This document shows, piece by piece, positions 63,149 to 64,000 of a stretch of 64,000 nucleotides of DNA (positions are counted from its first letter, which is position 1; each line of letters opens with the position of its first letter). Location of the stretch: positions 766,506,720-766,570,719 of the forward strand of contig CM062813.1 of NCBI GenBank assembly GCA_031772625.1. The letters run 5' to 3'. Source of the stretch: Pinus tabuliformis (lineage: Eukaryota; Streptophyta; Pinopsida; Pinales; Pinaceae). Both the position numbers and the translations under genes were made by a program. The notes beneath the pieces are model-generated. The model saw nothing but the letters and a program-made list of their open reading frames with translations. It was not told where the DNA came from and searched no databases.

Positions 63149-63394
63149 ATGGAATTGTTGGAGTCGGACACTTCAGCACATGAGGCCTATATACGTGCCA
63201 CATTGGATGCTGAATCGAATTACCATTTATATCATGGGTCGGAGCGGGTGGGCGAGGCAAATGACCTTGACATTTGGCGCACGGTGCAAGACCCGTTGCA
63301 CATGCCAGATGGTGGACATGCGGTTCCCGGATGGCATGGGGTATTACACGTAGAAAATGGACGGCGATCTCAACGTCAACAACGATCCAATTAA
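63149..63394 (+). pseudogene. Possible N-terminus of LINE-like ORF1
   Basis: ATG at 63149 and 81 codons to TAA: MELLESDTSAHEAYIRATLD, then GSERVGEANDLDIWRTVQDP. No domain recognised. It stands 50-60 bases before the DUF4283-like region, so a common ORF1 broken by a stop is plausible. Confidence 0.4.
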
Positions 63395-63439
63395 ATTACC
63401 ACCGTGATGTCTGTACTGCGTTTTGGCTATGATGTATTG

Positions 63440-64000
63440 ATCAACTGAGTTTCCAACTTGCAGAAGAGGGTGCTTGTTGGTAAATGGCATTTCGTTGATT
63501 TGAGTGATGTTGAAATGAGGAACTGGGTTGACACTAAATGGAAGTCTCCACTGGGTTACATGCCTATAGCGGTGCGGTTGTTAACCGGTAGTACAACTTC
63601 TATTTCCTCAACGAAGATGACTTAAATAAAATTAAGGCTATTCCATGGATTAAAGGGAGAAGTTTCCTGGCTCTGCATAATTGGTATGTTGGTTTTAATC
63701 CGTTGAACAAATTGATATGGGTTAAATTTCCCAGATTTCCCATTGAATTCTAGACTCGGCAAGTTTTTATGGACATTGGCAATGCTATTGAGAAGTTTGT
63801 TTATGTCGACCCATGGTGTTTGGGTGCATAGGGTAAGAGAATTGCATGGATTCTGATAGAGGAGTACAGTGGTGGATTTCCATACCACTTTGAATTACAA
63901 TGGGAGGGAACCCACTTGGTGCAGAGGCTAGACTTCTGGGGGTTTCCCTTCCGATGTCTAATATGTCATCATACTGGGCATCTTATGGCACAGTGTCCTT
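63440..64000 (+). pseudogene. LINE-like ORF1 with DUF4283-like and CCHC regions, cut by window end
   Basis: Two frames joined by a shift near 63588: RVLVGKWHFVDLSDVEMRNW, then YNFYFLNEDDLNKIKAIPW, FLALHNWYVGFNPLNKLIWV, FPRFPIEF-stop, then VFMDIGNAIEKFVYVD. A CCHC knuckle FRCLICHHTGHLMAQC follows at the very end. This order (DUF4283-type RNA-binding region, then a zinc knuckle) is common in ORF1 of plant L1-type LINEs. Two stops lie at about 63751 and 63829. The RT-bearing ORF2 would lie beyond 64000. Confidence 0.7.

Overview
This window is plant nuclear DNA made almost entirely of LTR retrotransposons, most of them old, broken and nested. The dense Ty3/gypsy and Ty1/copia content, the long decayed elements and the lack of any intact host gene fit a very large plant genome. 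A conifer or other gymnosperm is my best guess; this is inferred from protein style and not proved. No rRNA, tRNA, CRISPR array or bacterial-type operon was seen. Nothing here is likely to be a working element today, except perhaps one copia copy that carries a single premature stop.

Layout. (1) 1-838: AT-rich DNA without genes. (2) 844-7824, minus strand: a complete but decayed chromodomain gypsy element (E1) with 5-bp target duplications TTTAT. (3) about 8880-19150, plus strand: a heavily decayed gypsy element (E2). Its integrase is split by a second chromodomain gypsy element (E3, 12734-18405, minus) with target duplications AGTAT. (4) 19655-21688, minus: a small internally deleted copia element (E5, target duplications AGAGT). 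(5) 21694-22242 and 53303-53364: short coding-like sequence on the plus strand, split by the next block. (6) 22243-53297, minus: a 31-kb nest. The outer gypsy element (G1, about 12.1 kb without its guests, target duplications ACTAT) carries a nearly intact copia element in its reverse transcriptase (C1, 29044-35545, GAGAA). It also carries a second member of its own family in its gag (G2, 37997-50435, AGTAT). (7) 53365-55856: non-coding and AT-rich DNA, with a fragment of a 16-residue-repeat protein on the minus strand. (8) 55857-58893, plus: an internally deleted sibling of E3 (E4). (9) 58899-64000: AT-rich DNA, a probable LINE 3' end (about 60372-60775), and the start of a LINE-like ORF1 with a CCHC zinc knuckle running off the window end.

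The most interesting system is the G1/G2 family. Two independent copies, with different target sites and LTRs roughly 10% diverged, share the same unusual order: a small leader protein (ORF0), gag with two CCHC knuckles, a D-L-G protease, a second gag-like domain between protease and reverse transcriptase, then RT, RNase H, a chromodomain-free integrase, and a same-strand accessory ORF of about 1,053 codons before the 3' LTR. The ORF0-gag junction carries, in both copies, a consensus splice donor. In G1 it also carries a canonical -1 slippery heptamer directly before the ORF0 stop codon.

LTR comparison by eye gives an order of events. E2 predates E3. G1 (LTRs about 11% different) and G2 (about 10%) are old. 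C1 (about 13 substitutions in about 1 kb) is the youngest arrival.
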